A stretch of 38,018 nt of DNA from assembly GCA_964345365.1 (NCBI GenBank), contig CAYFQR010000014.1, positions 1 to 38,018 of the forward strand, written 5' to 3'. A program made the translations under genes and the position numbers. Below the pieces are notes generated by a model that was given only the letters and a program-made list of their open reading frames with translations, did not search any database and was not told the origin of the DNA. This DNA comes from RUG754 sp964345365 (lineage in GTDB: Bacteria > Bacillota > Clostridia > Peptostreptococcales > Anaerovoracaceae). This document shows, piece after piece, positions 24,815 to 33,388 of this stretch (positions within the stretch are counted from its first letter, which is position 1; each line of letters starts with the position of its first letter).

Positions 24815-26032
24815 TTACCCGCATTTACTTTCTTTTTTCTGTTGCAGAAAGCAAAAGCCATAGAATATGATTGCAAAAAACTGTACAGCCACCGAAACAA
24901 CTACAAGAAAAGTGAGATTTATATCATATAATGCACCGAGAAGCCAGCTGCCTAAGAACCATGCAATTCCAAAGCCTGTCTCAAATATGCCGAAACCTGT
25001 GCTGCGCATCGATTTCGGTATTATTTTGCTTACGGATGCTTTCATTATACTTTCCTGTGCCCCCATTCCGATTCCCCACATAACAACTCCTATAATAATC
25101 ATGTATGACTTGCCGGTAAGAAATACGAAGCAAGAGAAAAACGCACTGCAAATCGTAGACAAAATCAAAGCTCTCAAGCCGATTTTATCAAATAGCCAAC
25201 CGAAGAATAAGGCGGAAAATGCATCTATAACCATTGCAGCCGCATAAAGCAAACTCAGTGCGGAATCGGGAAATGCCTGCGATTTTACAGCATGAAGCGT
25301 AATCAGCATAAAATCGGCAAAACCGAATGCAAACAGACAGATGGCAATCATATAGAATATAAAAGATTTTCTGAAATGAAATTCCGATTTTTCTTCTTCC
25401 GCTTTTTCAAACATCTCAGGATTAGGGTATTTTATTTTTGAAAAAACCACAAGTCCTATGGTAATGAGTGCAGGTATGCCGAGAATTGCGAAACATATGC
25501 GATAAGTTGAAAACAGATTGCCTGTACCTTTTACTTCCGCAATAATAAAGAGCATGACAGGCCCGAGAAAAGCACCGAGCTGGTCAAGAAACTCCATATA
25601 AGCGAAGCCTTTGCCGGTTCCTATTTCGCTTGCAGCAAAGCTTACCAGTGTGTTTTTTGCGGGTTTTTTGACAGCCTTACCGATACGTTCGGTGATTACA
25701 AGGCCGCAGGCAACAATCCACCCGTTTTCAGGGACAAGTGCGAGTGCGGGAACGGCAAGTACCTGCATTGCGTAACCGACAATTACAAGTGTCCAATATT
25801 TTTTTGTTTTATCGGCGATAAAGCCTGAAAGCAGCCTGAGAGAATATCCGAATAATTCTCCTGCTCCCGCTACGAAGCCTATGGTGGCCGCCGATGCTCC
25901 CGCAAGGTTCAGGTACTCGCCGAGCACGCTTCTTGCTCCTTCGTGCGTCATATCGGAAAACAGACTTACAATACCCATGAGTATTATAAATATCAGTGCT
26001 CCGCTAACTTGTTTCTTCTGTGTTGACATCAT
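24815..26032 (-). CDS. Major facilitator superfamily transporter
   Basis: A 405-residue, 12-segment membrane protein of the major facilitator superfamily. The N-terminal half has FSDMTHEGARSVLGEYL near residue 26 and a loop 2-3 region LLSGFIADKTKKYW near 69, the MFS signature position. A cytoplasmic loop near 205 (NPEMFEKAEEEKSEFHFRK) divides the halves, and GWLFDKIGLRALILSTICS near 277 is the matching repeat. The ATG at 26032 overlaps the tcdA stop codon as ATGA, so it is translationally coupled. A second ATG directly follows and could be used instead. No substrate can be assigned. The family includes drug and sugar exporters. Confidence 0.88.
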   Translation of the reverse strand: MMSTQKKQVSGALIFIILMGIVSLFSDMTHEGARSVLGEYLNLAGASAATIGFVAGAGELFGYSLRLLSGFIADKTKKYWTLVIVGYAMQVLAVPALALVPENGWIVACGLVITERIGKAVKKPAKNTLVSFAASEIGTGKGFAYMEFLDQLGAFLGPVMLFIIAEVKGTGNLFSTYRICFAILGIPALITIGLVVFSKIKYPNPEMFEKAEEEKSEFHFRKSFIFYMIAICLFAFGFADFMLITLHAVKSQAFPDSALSLLYAAAMVIDAFSALFFGWLFDKIGLRALILSTICSAFFSCFVFLTGKSYMIIIGVVMWGIGMGAQESIMKASVSKIIPKSMRSTGFGIFETGFGIAWFLGSWLLGALYDINLTFLVVVSVAVQFFAIIFYGFCFLQQKKESKCG

Positions 26033-26736
26033 GATTTTATTATATCTTTTATTACCTCAGAGGCTATAATAAGTCCCGCAACGGACGGAACAAATGCAAC
26101 TGAACCGAGTGCCTGTCCTCTGTCCGCTTCAGAAGCAGATGAAGGTTTGACGGTTTCTTCGGTAGAATAAACCACCTTAAGTGAATCTATACCCCGTTTT
26201 TTACATTCTTTCCTCACTATTTTAGCAAGAGGACATACGGAGGTTTCATATATATCCGCAACCTTGATTTCGGTCGGGTCGAGCTTGTTCCCTGTTCCCA
26301 TCGAGGAGATAATCGGCACACCTTCTTTTTTTGACTTTTCAATGAGCGTGAGCTTACCCGTAACATTGTCGATGGCATCCACTACATAGTCATATTCCTT
26401 GAAGTTGAAATCATCAGCCGTATCAGGCAAAAAAAAGACCTTATGTATATTGACAATGCAGTCAGGGTTAATATCCCTCACCCTTTCTGCAGCCACGCTG
26501 ACCTTATCCCTGCCGATAGTGCTTCTTAAGGCAATTATCTGGCGGTTAAGGTTGGTCACATCTACCGTGTCTTTATCTATAAGGTCAAGTGTGCCTACTC
26601 CGGAACGCGCGAGCGCTTCGACGGTAAAACCGCCCACCCCGCCGACTCCGAATACGGCAACTCTTGAATTATTAAGTTTTTTTAGAGCATCCTTGCCTAA
26701 AAGAAGCTCCGTCCTTGAAAAAAAATCTGTTTTCAC
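26029..26736 (-). CDS. tcdA: tRNA threonylcarbamoyladenosine dehydratase TcdA
   Basis: ThiF/E1-like enzyme (235 residues) that uses ATP to cyclise t6A37 in tRNA to ct6A. The nucleotide-binding motif VFGVGGVGGFTVEALARSG is near residue 29 and DKDTVDVTNLNRQII near 54. SSMGTGNKLDPTEI near 143, the cysteine-containing VCPLAKIVRKECKKRGI near 166, and VYSTEE near 188 are typical of TcdA rather than MoeB or ThiF. The start codon is GTG with only a weak purine-rich site upstream. The frame begins where homologues begin (RTELLLGKDALKKL). It shares a 4-base overlap with the MFS gene downstream and lies about 100 bases after nif3. Confidence 0.93.
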   Translation of the reverse strand: MKTDFFSRTELLLGKDALKKLNNSRVAVFGVGGVGGFTVEALARSGVGTLDLIDKDTVDVTNLNRQIIALRSTIGRDKVSVAAERVRDINPDCIVNIHKVFFLPDTADDFNFKEYDYVVDAIDNVTGKLTLIEKSKKEGVPIISSMGTGNKLDPTEIKVADIYETSVCPLAKIVRKECKKRGIDSLKVVYSTEETVKPSSASEADRGQALGSVAFVPSVAGLIIASEVIKDIIKS

Positions 26737-26836
26737 TTTTTTCTTTCTTCTACGAATGTAGTATAAGAATGTTTTTCAACATAACCATTTTGATTATCGT
26801 AATTAGGTAGTATTAATATATTATCTCTGCCTGCTG

Positions 26837-27622
26837 TCACAAGTTAAAAGGGTTAATATCAATCTCCGAAAGCCGAACCCGTATATCGTCCGTCAATCCG
26901 TTATCGGTTAAAAGAGAAATCAGATTCTCTCCAAATATCCGCTCTGTAGCAAAATGACCCAAGTCAAGAACGTTGATACCTATTGCCTTTGCAAGCTGTG
27001 CATCATGGTATTTGACATCACCTGTAAGAAATAAATCACAACCTTCATCAGCTGCAGCTTTAAGAAGAAACGCTCCTGCGCCGGTACACCAGCCGATTTT
27101 TTTTACATATGCATCAATGTTGCCGGAAAATCTGAACAGTCTGCTGCTGACGTTGAGTTTCTTTGAAGCATGTTCAATGAAATCCGCAATACTTACTTTA
27201 TTATCTTCGCACAAAAAACCGGTTCTCAAATAACCGCTTTCATCCATGGCGGATACGGATATTCCCGTTATCCCGAGTATCTGTCCTAGATAATCATTGT
27301 TCCCGCCGCTTAACTTATCAAACGGTGTATGCGTAGAATAAACACTTATTCCTGCCCTAATCAGCTTTATGATTTGAGTTGAAATAATTTCGTTATCGTC
27401 AATCATTCTTAACGGAGTGAAAATAAGAGGATGATGGGTAATAATCAGGTCTGCACCCTTTGAGACAGCCTCTTCAATCACGGCATCCGTTATTTCAAGC
27501 GCCACAAGGACATCGTTTACTTCATCGCTTATCTTCAGTTGCCATCCGCTGTTATCCCATTCCTCCTGCAGAACGGGCGGCACCAATTCTTCAATTTTTT
27601 TTGTAAAAATATTGATATCCAT
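26837..27622 (-). CDS. Nif3-like dinuclear metal centre protein (YqfO family)
   Basis: A 261-residue protein of the Nif3/DUF34 family, which binds two metal ions; members are sometimes annotated as GTP cyclohydrolase 1 type 2 and the cellular role is debated. The metal-binding HHPLIFTPL lies near residue 62, STHTPFDKLSGG near 96 and the late DLGHFATER near 218 supplies further ligands. It lacks the extra middle domain that makes Bacillus YqfO longer. The ATG overlaps the rpoD stop by one base (TAATG). The rpoD-nif3 pairing is conserved in Firmicutes, usually together with trmK, which here lies 3 kb away on the other strand. Confidence 0.92.
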   Translation of the reverse strand: MDINIFTKKIEELVPPVLQEEWDNSGWQLKISDEVNDVLVALEITDAVIEEAVSKGADLIITHHPLIFTPLRMIDDNEIISTQIIKLIRAGISVYSTHTPFDKLSGGNNDYLGQILGITGISVSAMDESGYLRTGFLCEDNKVSIADFIEHASKKLNVSSRLFRFSGNIDAYVKKIGWCTGAGAFLLKAAADEGCDLFLTGDVKYHDAQLAKAIGINVLDLGHFATERIFGENLISLLTDNGLTDDIRVRLSEIDINPFNL

Positions 27623-28875
27623 TATTCGAGATAATCCTTTAATTTCTTTGAACGAGAAGGATGTCTGAGTTTTCGAAGCGCTTTCGCCTCAATCTGTCTG
27701 ATTCTTTCTCTTGTAACATCGAACTCTTTTCCTACTTCTTCCAATGTTCTGGCTCTTCCGTCTTCAAGTCCGAATCTGAGTTTCAGGACTTTTTGCTCCC
27801 TTTCGGTAAGAGTGTCGAGTACCTCGACAAGCTGTTCCTTAAGCATTGAGAATGCCGCCGCCTCAACCGGTGCCGGTGCGTCTTCATCCGGTATGAAGTC
27901 TCCGAGATGCGAATCTTCTTCCTCTCCGATAGGAGTTTCAAGCGATACGGGCTCCTGTGCCACTTTTTGTATTTCTCTTACCTTTTCAACCGACAGGTTC
28001 ATTTCTTCCGCAATTTCTTCAGGACTCGGCTCTCTGCCAAGCTCCTGCAGAAGCTGCCTGGAAACTCTTATTAATTTATTTATCGTCTCCACCATATGTA
28101 CGGGGATTCTGATTGTCCTTGCCTGGTCGGCTATCGACCTTGTAATCGCTTGTCTTATCCACCAGGTCGCATAAGTGGAAAACTTATATCCCTTAGTATA
28201 GTCGAACTTGTCTACCGCTTTAAAAAGTCCGAGATTCCCCTCTTGTATAAGGTCGAGGAAAAGCATTCCGCGACCTACATACCTCTTGGCAATTGATACT
28301 ACCAATCTGAGATTTGCCTCACACAGACGCTGTTTCGCTTCATCATCGCCCTGCTCCATTCTCTTTGCCAGTTCGATTTCCTCTTCTGCAGTCAAAAGCG
28401 GAACCTTGCCTATCTCTTTGAGATACATTCTCACAGGGTCATCAACAGCGATTTCTTTGGCGGCACTTGCTTCAAAGTCAGGTTCAATACTTGGTTCGGT
28501 CTTTTCATCAACTGTGATATCTTCATCATCTACCAAGTCGACATCATCGGACATTAAAGAAAGCTCGTCCTCCGGTACGTTGACCTCCTCAAGAATAACA
28601 TCTATGCTTTTTGTGAACAGCTCATCATATATTTCAGGATAGTCAACATTGTCAAGATTGAAAGAATCAATTATTTTGTTTACTTCTTTTTCGTGAATCT
28701 GATTTCTTTGTTCTTTTGCTTGAGCAATTATACGTGCGATAATCTCTTCTTTTTTTTGGTTGAAATCATCTTTTGCCTCTTCTTCATCCTCCTCAACAGT
28801 AAGAAGATCAAGTTCATCAGTTTCCTTTGATTCATCAAAATCCATATCGATATTTTTTTTAGTTTCTTTGGTCAT
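27622..28875 (-). CDS. rpoD: Primary sigma factor (sigma-70/SigA)
   Basis: Housekeeping sigma factor (417 residues) that recognises TTGACA/TATAAT promoters, fitting the promoters seen across the window. An acidic region 1.1 (about 1-140) is followed by region 1.2 (DPVRMYLKEIGKVPLL near 147), region 2 with GMLFLDLIQEGNLGLFKAV and YKFSTYATWWIRQAI near 205-245, region 3 and region 4 with LEEVGKEFDVTRERIRQIEA near 375. I choose the ATG at 28875 because it gives an ATGA overlap with the dnaG stop and sits a good distance from GGGGG. An upstream ATG at 28881 is too close to that site. It forms the dnaG-rpoD-nif3 operon. Confidence 0.97.
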   Translation of the reverse strand: MTKETKKNIDMDFDESKETDELDLLTVEEDEEEAKDDFNQKKEEIIARIIAQAKEQRNQIHEKEVNKIIDSFNLDNVDYPEIYDELFTKSIDVILEEVNVPEDELSLMSDDVDLVDDEDITVDEKTEPSIEPDFEASAAKEIAVDDPVRMYLKEIGKVPLLTAEEEIELAKRMEQGDDEAKQRLCEANLRLVVSIAKRYVGRGMLFLDLIQEGNLGLFKAVDKFDYTKGYKFSTYATWWIRQAITRSIADQARTIRIPVHMVETINKLIRVSRQLLQELGREPSPEEIAEEMNLSVEKVREIQKVAQEPVSLETPIGEEEDSHLGDFIPDEDAPAPVEAAAFSMLKEQLVEVLDTLTEREQKVLKLRFGLEDGRARTLEEVGKEFDVTRERIRQIEAKALRKLRHPSRSKKLKDYLE

Positions 28876-30632
28876 GCCCATATCCCCCGTAATTCTTTTA
28901 TTTTATTTTGTATATCAAGCAGTTCTTTAGTAAGTTTTTCAGTAATTTCAGCCCCTACCTCGCTCTCATCGGCAAGATTCATTTTTTCGATTATATCATT
29001 CTGGGCCGTATCAAGCTCATCCAATTTCCATTTAAGTATGCAGTCCCTTAAAACCTCATCCTCTCTGCCTGCAATAAGCACAGTCTTAAGTGCGGTTTCA
29101 AAGTCGCTGCTTTCTTCAGGCTCCAGCCTGTCGTTTATTTGATTCTTGGTAAATGTATTGTTCGACTCATAGAGTTCGAAAATTATATTTATTATCTTTA
29201 TCGCCAAAGGGCTCGACAGTATCCTTGTATTTTCATATAAATGTTCGGTTAAAGACGGATCGGTGACAACAGCTTTGATGACACTGCATTCCGATGTCGA
29301 AAGTTTCCTGTCATCCTGAATCTTTTCATTTTTTTTCGTATCATTTAATTGTTTACGGTCTGTTTTTATACCTTCCATTTCCCTGCGAATCGCGATTTCA
29401 GATACTTTGAGACTTTTAGCCAGGTTCCCGATATATATATCCGCTTCTACGGGACTTAAACCTTTTAATATCCGCGTGGCTTTTCGGAGATATTCAAGTT
29501 TCCCTTCATCAGAATCCGTATCAATTCCTATTGCGGCTGCGTCGAGCTTATATTGTGCGGCTGTCGATGCCTCATTGACAAGCTCTAAAAATGCCTTTCT
29601 TCCATGTGTCTTGGCATAGTCGTCAGGGTCTTTGCCGTCCGTAACATGAAAAACCTTAACATTTAGTCCCGAAGGCTCAAGTATGTCTATCCCTCTTAAT
29701 GCCGCATTTCTTCCGGCCTCATCGGAATCATAGCATAGACTGATGTTTTTAGTATATCTCTTAAGAAGTTTAGCTTGATTCATTGTAAGTGCAGTTCCAA
29801 GGGTAGCGGTTACATTATATATCCCGTATTGGAACAGGCTGATTACATCCATATATCCCTCTACAATTAAAGCGTTTCCTTCTTTAGCTATGAATTGTTT
29901 GGTCGTATTTATGCCGTAGAGATTGTTCCTTTTGGAAAAAATCAGATTTTCGGGTGAATTCAGGTATTTAGGATTATCCTTCTCATCGACCCTCCTGCCG
30001 CCGAAGCCTATGACTCTGCCGGACGTATTTATTATCGGAAAAATCACCCTGTTTCTGAATTTGTCGAAATATTTATCTCCGCTACCTGAAATCAACCCTA
30101 ATTCAAGAAGCTTTTTCTCTTCAATGCCCTTTTCTATGAGATGATTGTAAAGACTGTCCCAGCTGCTGTCCGCATAGCCTACGCCGAATTTCTTCAATAT
30201 CGCATCATCGAAACCTCTTGATTTCATATATGTGTAGCCGGGATTTACGGACTCCGAAAAGGCTTTGTAAAAAAAACGCGCCGCCATTCTGTTTATGTCA
30301 TAATATTCTTCGCGTTTTTTATTTTCAATCGGATTTCCGAAGCTTATTTCAATGCCGTTCTCTCGTCCCAACTTTTCACATGCTTCTCTAAACTCCAAAT
30401 TGTAATATCTTTTGGTAAACTCGATCACATTCCCGCTTACCCCGCAACCGAAGCAGGTGAAGATCTGTTTTTGCTCGGAAACAACAAAAGAAGGGGTCTT
30501 TTCGTTATGAAACGGACAAATCCCCTTATAATTGGAACCTGAACGTTTGAGCGGGACAACCCTTCCTATTACATCTACGATATTAAGTTGATTCTTCAGG
30601 TCGTCAATTGTCGTGTTTGTAAACTGAGCCAA
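28872..30632 (-). CDS. dnaG: DNA primase
   Basis: Synthesises RNA primers at the replication fork (586 residues). The N-terminal zinc-binding domain has CPFH near residue 40 and CFGCG near 60. The RNA polymerase core with the Toprim fold shows ALIVEGYMDVISLFQYG near 257 and CYDSDEAGRNAALRG near 303. A helicase-binding C-terminal domain follows a linker near 430. The start codon is TTG at 30632, in the sequence GCATTGGCTCAG with AAGGGG about 8 bases upstream. The protein start (MAQFTNTTIDDLKN) fits the family. The TGA stop overlaps the rpoD ATG. Gene order dgt-dnaG-rpoD is common in clostridia. Confidence 0.97.
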   Translation of the reverse strand: MAQFTNTTIDDLKNQLNIVDVIGRVVPLKRSGSNYKGICPFHNEKTPSFVVSEQKQIFTCFGCGVSGNVIEFTKRYYNLEFREACEKLGRENGIEISFGNPIENKKREEYYDINRMAARFFYKAFSESVNPGYTYMKSRGFDDAILKKFGVGYADSSWDSLYNHLIEKGIEEKKLLELGLISGSGDKYFDKFRNRVIFPIINTSGRVIGFGGRRVDEKDNPKYLNSPENLIFSKRNNLYGINTTKQFIAKEGNALIVEGYMDVISLFQYGIYNVTATLGTALTMNQAKLLKRYTKNISLCYDSDEAGRNAALRGIDILEPSGLNVKVFHVTDGKDPDDYAKTHGRKAFLELVNEASTAAQYKLDAAAIGIDTDSDEGKLEYLRKATRILKGLSPVEADIYIGNLAKSLKVSEIAIRREMEGIKTDRKQLNDTKKNEKIQDDRKLSTSECSVIKAVVTDPSLTEHLYENTRILSSPLAIKIINIIFELYESNNTFTKNQINDRLEPEESSDFETALKTVLIAGREDEVLRDCILKWKLDELDTAQNDIIEKMNLADESEVGAEITEKLTKELLDIQNKIKELRGIWA

Positions 30633-30695
30633 TGCTTTTTCCCCTTTTTTCTTACTACACTTATATTTACTCCGTAAAGAATCATTTTCCTTTTT

Positions 30696-31721
30696 TTATT
30701 TTTTTATTTCCCATCCTTTCGGTACAAATATTTCCGTATATGCGGCAAGGGCAAATCTGTCGGTCATTCCGGCAATGTAATCCTTTACAGCCTCATCCGT
30801 TCCGTCGGAAACTGCTATCTGCTTGAGTTCATCAGGCAGGTTCTGCGGATTCTCAAGATAATATTTATATAGTGCGCTTATAACCACCTCGACTTTTGAG
30901 AGGTCTTCATTCTTTTTAACATTGGTATTCCTATATACATTGTTAAACATGAAATTCCTGAGTTCATTCAATTCTTCCGCAAAATCCTCACTCTGACAGA
31001 TTTTCGTTTTCCCTTCACTGGATTTTACCAGATCTATCACCATTGCGTTTATCCTGTTCCTATGCGATCTGCCGAAAAGCTCAATTGAAGACTTCGGTAT
31101 ATCGTCGAACTCAATTACTCCCGATCTTAGCGCATCGTCTATATCATGGTTTATATAGGCTATTCTGTCCGCCAAACGTACTATCTGTCCTTCGAGTGTC
31201 TTGGGAAAATCAGGACCCGAATGATTTAAGATTCCGTCCCTTACTTCAAAGGTGAGGTTCATTCCTTTACCGTCCCTATGTCTGTTTCCTTCAAGTACTT
31301 CAACTACCCTCAGACTCTGTTCATTATGGTTGAATCCGCCCTTATGCACGGAGTTTAATACTTCTTCCCCGTTATGTCCGAACGGAGTATGTCCGAGGTC
31401 GTGACCGAGCGCTATCGCTTCCGTTAAATCCTCATTATACCTAAGAGCCCTTGCAACCGTCCTCGCAATCTGCGAGACTTCCAAAGTATGAGTAAGTCTC
31501 GTCCTGAAATGGTCGCCCTCCGGCGCCAAAAATACCTGTGTCTTATGCATGAGTCTCCTGAAGGCTTTTGAATGTATTATTCTGTCCCTGTCACGCTGAA
31601 ACTCGGTTCTGAGTTCATCTTTTTCTTCAGGATAAGCTCTACCGGCCGTGTCCCGTGATTTTGTCGCCTTTTCGTCAAGAAACTCCAATTCTCTTTTTTC
31701 AATATCTTCCCTGTAAAGCAT
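30696..31721 (-). CDS. dgt: Deoxyguanosinetriphosphate triphosphohydrolase-like protein
   Basis: HD-domain dNTP triphosphohydrolase (341 residues) that converts dNTPs to nucleosides plus tripolyphosphate. The N-terminal RAYPEEKDELRTEFQRDRDR and RLMHKTQVF near 57 are typical. The metal-binding HD residues appear in TRLTHTLEVSQIART near 76 and ALGHDLGHTPFGHNGEEVL near 106, with the late aspartate in VRLADRIAYINHDIDDAL near 186. The length fits the shorter Gram-positive type. The ATG is one base beyond the dut stop codon, indicating coupling with that enzyme, so two nucleotide-pool sanitising activities precede the primase gene. Exact dNTP preference cannot be read from sequence. Confidence 0.94.
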   Translation of the reverse strand: MLYREDIEKRELEFLDEKATKSRDTAGRAYPEEKDELRTEFQRDRDRIIHSKAFRRLMHKTQVFLAPEGDHFRTRLTHTLEVSQIARTVARALRYNEDLTEAIALGHDLGHTPFGHNGEEVLNSVHKGGFNHNEQSLRVVEVLEGNRHRDGKGMNLTFEVRDGILNHSGPDFPKTLEGQIVRLADRIAYINHDIDDALRSGVIEFDDIPKSSIELFGRSHRNRINAMVIDLVKSSEGKTKICQSEDFAEELNELRNFMFNNVYRNTNVKKNEDLSKVEVVISALYKYYLENPQNLPDELKQIAVSDGTDEAVKDYIAGMTDRFALAAYTEIFVPKGWEIKK

Positions 31722-31722
31722 A

Positions 31723-32160
31723 TTATTTGCCGGTGGAACCGAATCCGCCGATCCCCCTTTCAGTTTCGCTTACACTTTCGGACAGCTCAAATTCAACCCT
31801 CTCAAACCTGCTGAATACGGCTTGAGCAATCCTGTCGCCGTCATTTATCGTATACGGCTCGCTGCCCAAGTTGACCAAAGGGACATTCCACTCACCTCTG
31901 TAGTCGGGGTCAACGGTGCCGACACCGTTTATCATGGTAACCCCGTGTCTTATCGAAAGACCCGAACGCGCTCTTATCTGCGCTTCTATCCCTTCGGGCA
32001 GTTCGATAATCATTCCGGTAGGAACGAGCTTCCTTTCTCCCGGCATAAGCGTAAGCGGCATGTCCAGTTTCGCTCTTATATCCGCACCTGCAGAGCCGTC
32101 GGTTTCAAAACTCGGAATGTTTCCGGATTTCGACATTACTTTTATAATGATTCTTTTCAT
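31723..32160 (-). CDS. dut: dUTP diphosphatase
   Basis: Trimeric dUTPase (145 residues) that hydrolyses dUTP to dUMP, keeping uracil out of DNA and feeding dTMP synthesis. All five motifs can be seen: AGADIRAKLD (motif 1, near 25), ARSGLSIRHGV (2, near 64), GVGTVDPDYRGEW (3, near 79), GDRIAQAVF (4, near 106) and the C-terminal RGIGGFGSTGK (5). I choose ATG 32160, which has AAGGA at good spacing, over a GTG two codons upstream that lies too close to that site. It heads the dut-dgt-dnaG-rpoD block. Confidence 0.96.
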   Translation of the reverse strand: MKRIIIKVMSKSGNIPSFETDGSAGADIRAKLDMPLTLMPGERKLVPTGMIIELPEGIEAQIRARSGLSIRHGVTMINGVGTVDPDYRGEWNVPLVNLGSEPYTINDGDRIAQAVFSRFERVEFELSESVSETERGIGGFGSTGK

Positions 32161-32228
32161 ATTCACATCCTTATTATTTAAGTTTTAATTTCTATTTTAA
32201 TCATGAAAATATATTATCACAGTTCAAC

Positions 32229-32267
32229 ACAAAATACACCCGATTTTTATCATCGGGTGTATTTTGT
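32229..32267 (-). terminator. Strong terminator after the citrate-to-2-oxoglutarate operon
   Basis: Perfect 16-bp stem ACAAAATACACCCGAT / ATCGGGTGTATTTTGT (32267-32252 with 32244-32229, minus strand) around a 7-base loop, six bases past the isocitrate dehydrogenase stop codon. The A/T ends of the stem supply A- and T-rich flanks. A possible dut promoter (TG-T-GATAAT) follows immediately, but its -35 is poor. Confidence 0.85.
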
Positions 32268-32272
32268 TATGT

Positions 32273-33388
32273 TTACAATAATTTCATTATGTTCTGAGTT
32301 GTTTCGATTGTTTTTACTTTTTTGACGACTAATTCTTTCTGTACTTTCTCAATCGCTCCGTCTAAAATGCGTGATTTTTCAATGTAACCTATATGTGCGA
32401 GCAGCATAGCGGTCGCTTTTAGGATACTTATGGGGTTCGCATAGTCTTGAAGCCCCTCCTCAATCAATCTCGGTGCAGTACCGTGCACGGCTTCAAACAT
32501 CGCGTATCTTTCACCTATATTCGCGCTTCCGGCTGTTCCTACACCGCCTTGAAGCTCCGCCGCTTCGTCGGTAAGGATATCTCCGTATAGATTAGGCAGC
32601 ACGAACACTTCGAACTTATTCCTGATTTCAGGGTTGACCAAATTGGCAGCCATTATATCCACATACCAATCTTCCGCATGTACTTCGGGATAATCCTTCG
32701 CAATCCTGTTACAGGTTTCGGAGAACTTACCGTCGGTTTTTTTCATTATATTCGCCTTGGTTACTATTGCAAGATTTTTTTTGCCGTTATTTCTTGCAAA
32801 ATCGAATGCGGCTCTCGCAATCCTCTCCGTTCCTATATCCGTTATAACCTTGAAATCAATCGCCATTCCCGGAAGCTCAATGCCTCTTGAACCTAAAACA
32901 TACTCACCCTCCGTATTTTCTCTGAAAAAGGTCCAATCGATGCCCTCAGCTTCTATCCTTATCGGCCTGACATTCGCGAACAAATCAAGCTCGCGTCTTA
33001 ATGCAACATTGGCGCTCTCAAGATTTCCTCCCTTAGGTGTAGCTGTCGGCCCTTTAAGAATCACATCACATGTCTTTATTTCATCAAGCACGTCGGAGGG
33101 GACTGCTTGTCCGGAAAGCTCCCTGTTCTCAATAGTAAGCCCTTCTATTTTTTTAATCGATACATCACCTGATTTAAGCTCGTCATCAAGCAGCTCGGAT
33201 AATATTGTATCAGCTGATTCCATAATTACGGGGCCTATGCCGTCTCCGTCGATTAAGCCGATGTTTTTCACACCCTTCTCAATCCTTTTACTTTCACCGC
33301 TCATTTTATCGATACGATTAAGCTGTTCCCTAAGCAACGTTTCGAACTGTTCGGTGCATTCGGCTATATATTTTTCTTTTTCCGTCAT
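32273..33388 (-). CDS. icd: Isocitrate dehydrogenase (isocitrate/isopropylmalate dehydrogenase family)
   Basis: Beta-decarboxylating dehydrogenase (371 residues) expected to convert isocitrate to 2-oxoglutarate. After a 40-residue charged N-terminal extension the core starts at IGLIDGDGIGPVIMESA. SANVALRRELDLFANVRPI near 125 has the Ser-x-Asn isocitrate-binding pattern. FFRENTEGEYVLG, KANIMKKTDGKF near 211 and a nucleotide-binding HGTAPRL near 309 follow. The residues after HGTAP do not clearly match either the NADP or the classical NAD pattern, so the cofactor is open. Its ATG overlaps the aconitase stop (ATGA). Context with citrate synthase and aconitase favours isocitrate over isopropylmalate or homoisocitrate. 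Confidence 0.88.
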   Translation of the reverse strand: MTEKEKYIAECTEQFETLLREQLNRIDKMSGESKRIEKGVKNIGLIDGDGIGPVIMESADTILSELLDDELKSGDVSIKKIEGLTIENRELSGQAVPSDVLDEIKTCDVILKGPTATPKGGNLESANVALRRELDLFANVRPIRIEAEGIDWTFFRENTEGEYVLGSRGIELPGMAIDFKVITDIGTERIARAAFDFARNNGKKNLAIVTKANIMKKTDGKFSETCNRIAKDYPEVHAEDWYVDIMAANLVNPEIRNKFEVFVLPNLYGDILTDEAAELQGGVGTAGSANIGERYAMFEAVHGTAPRLIEEGLQDYANPISILKATAMLLAHIGYIEKSRILDGAIEKVQKELVVKKVKTIETTQNIMKLL

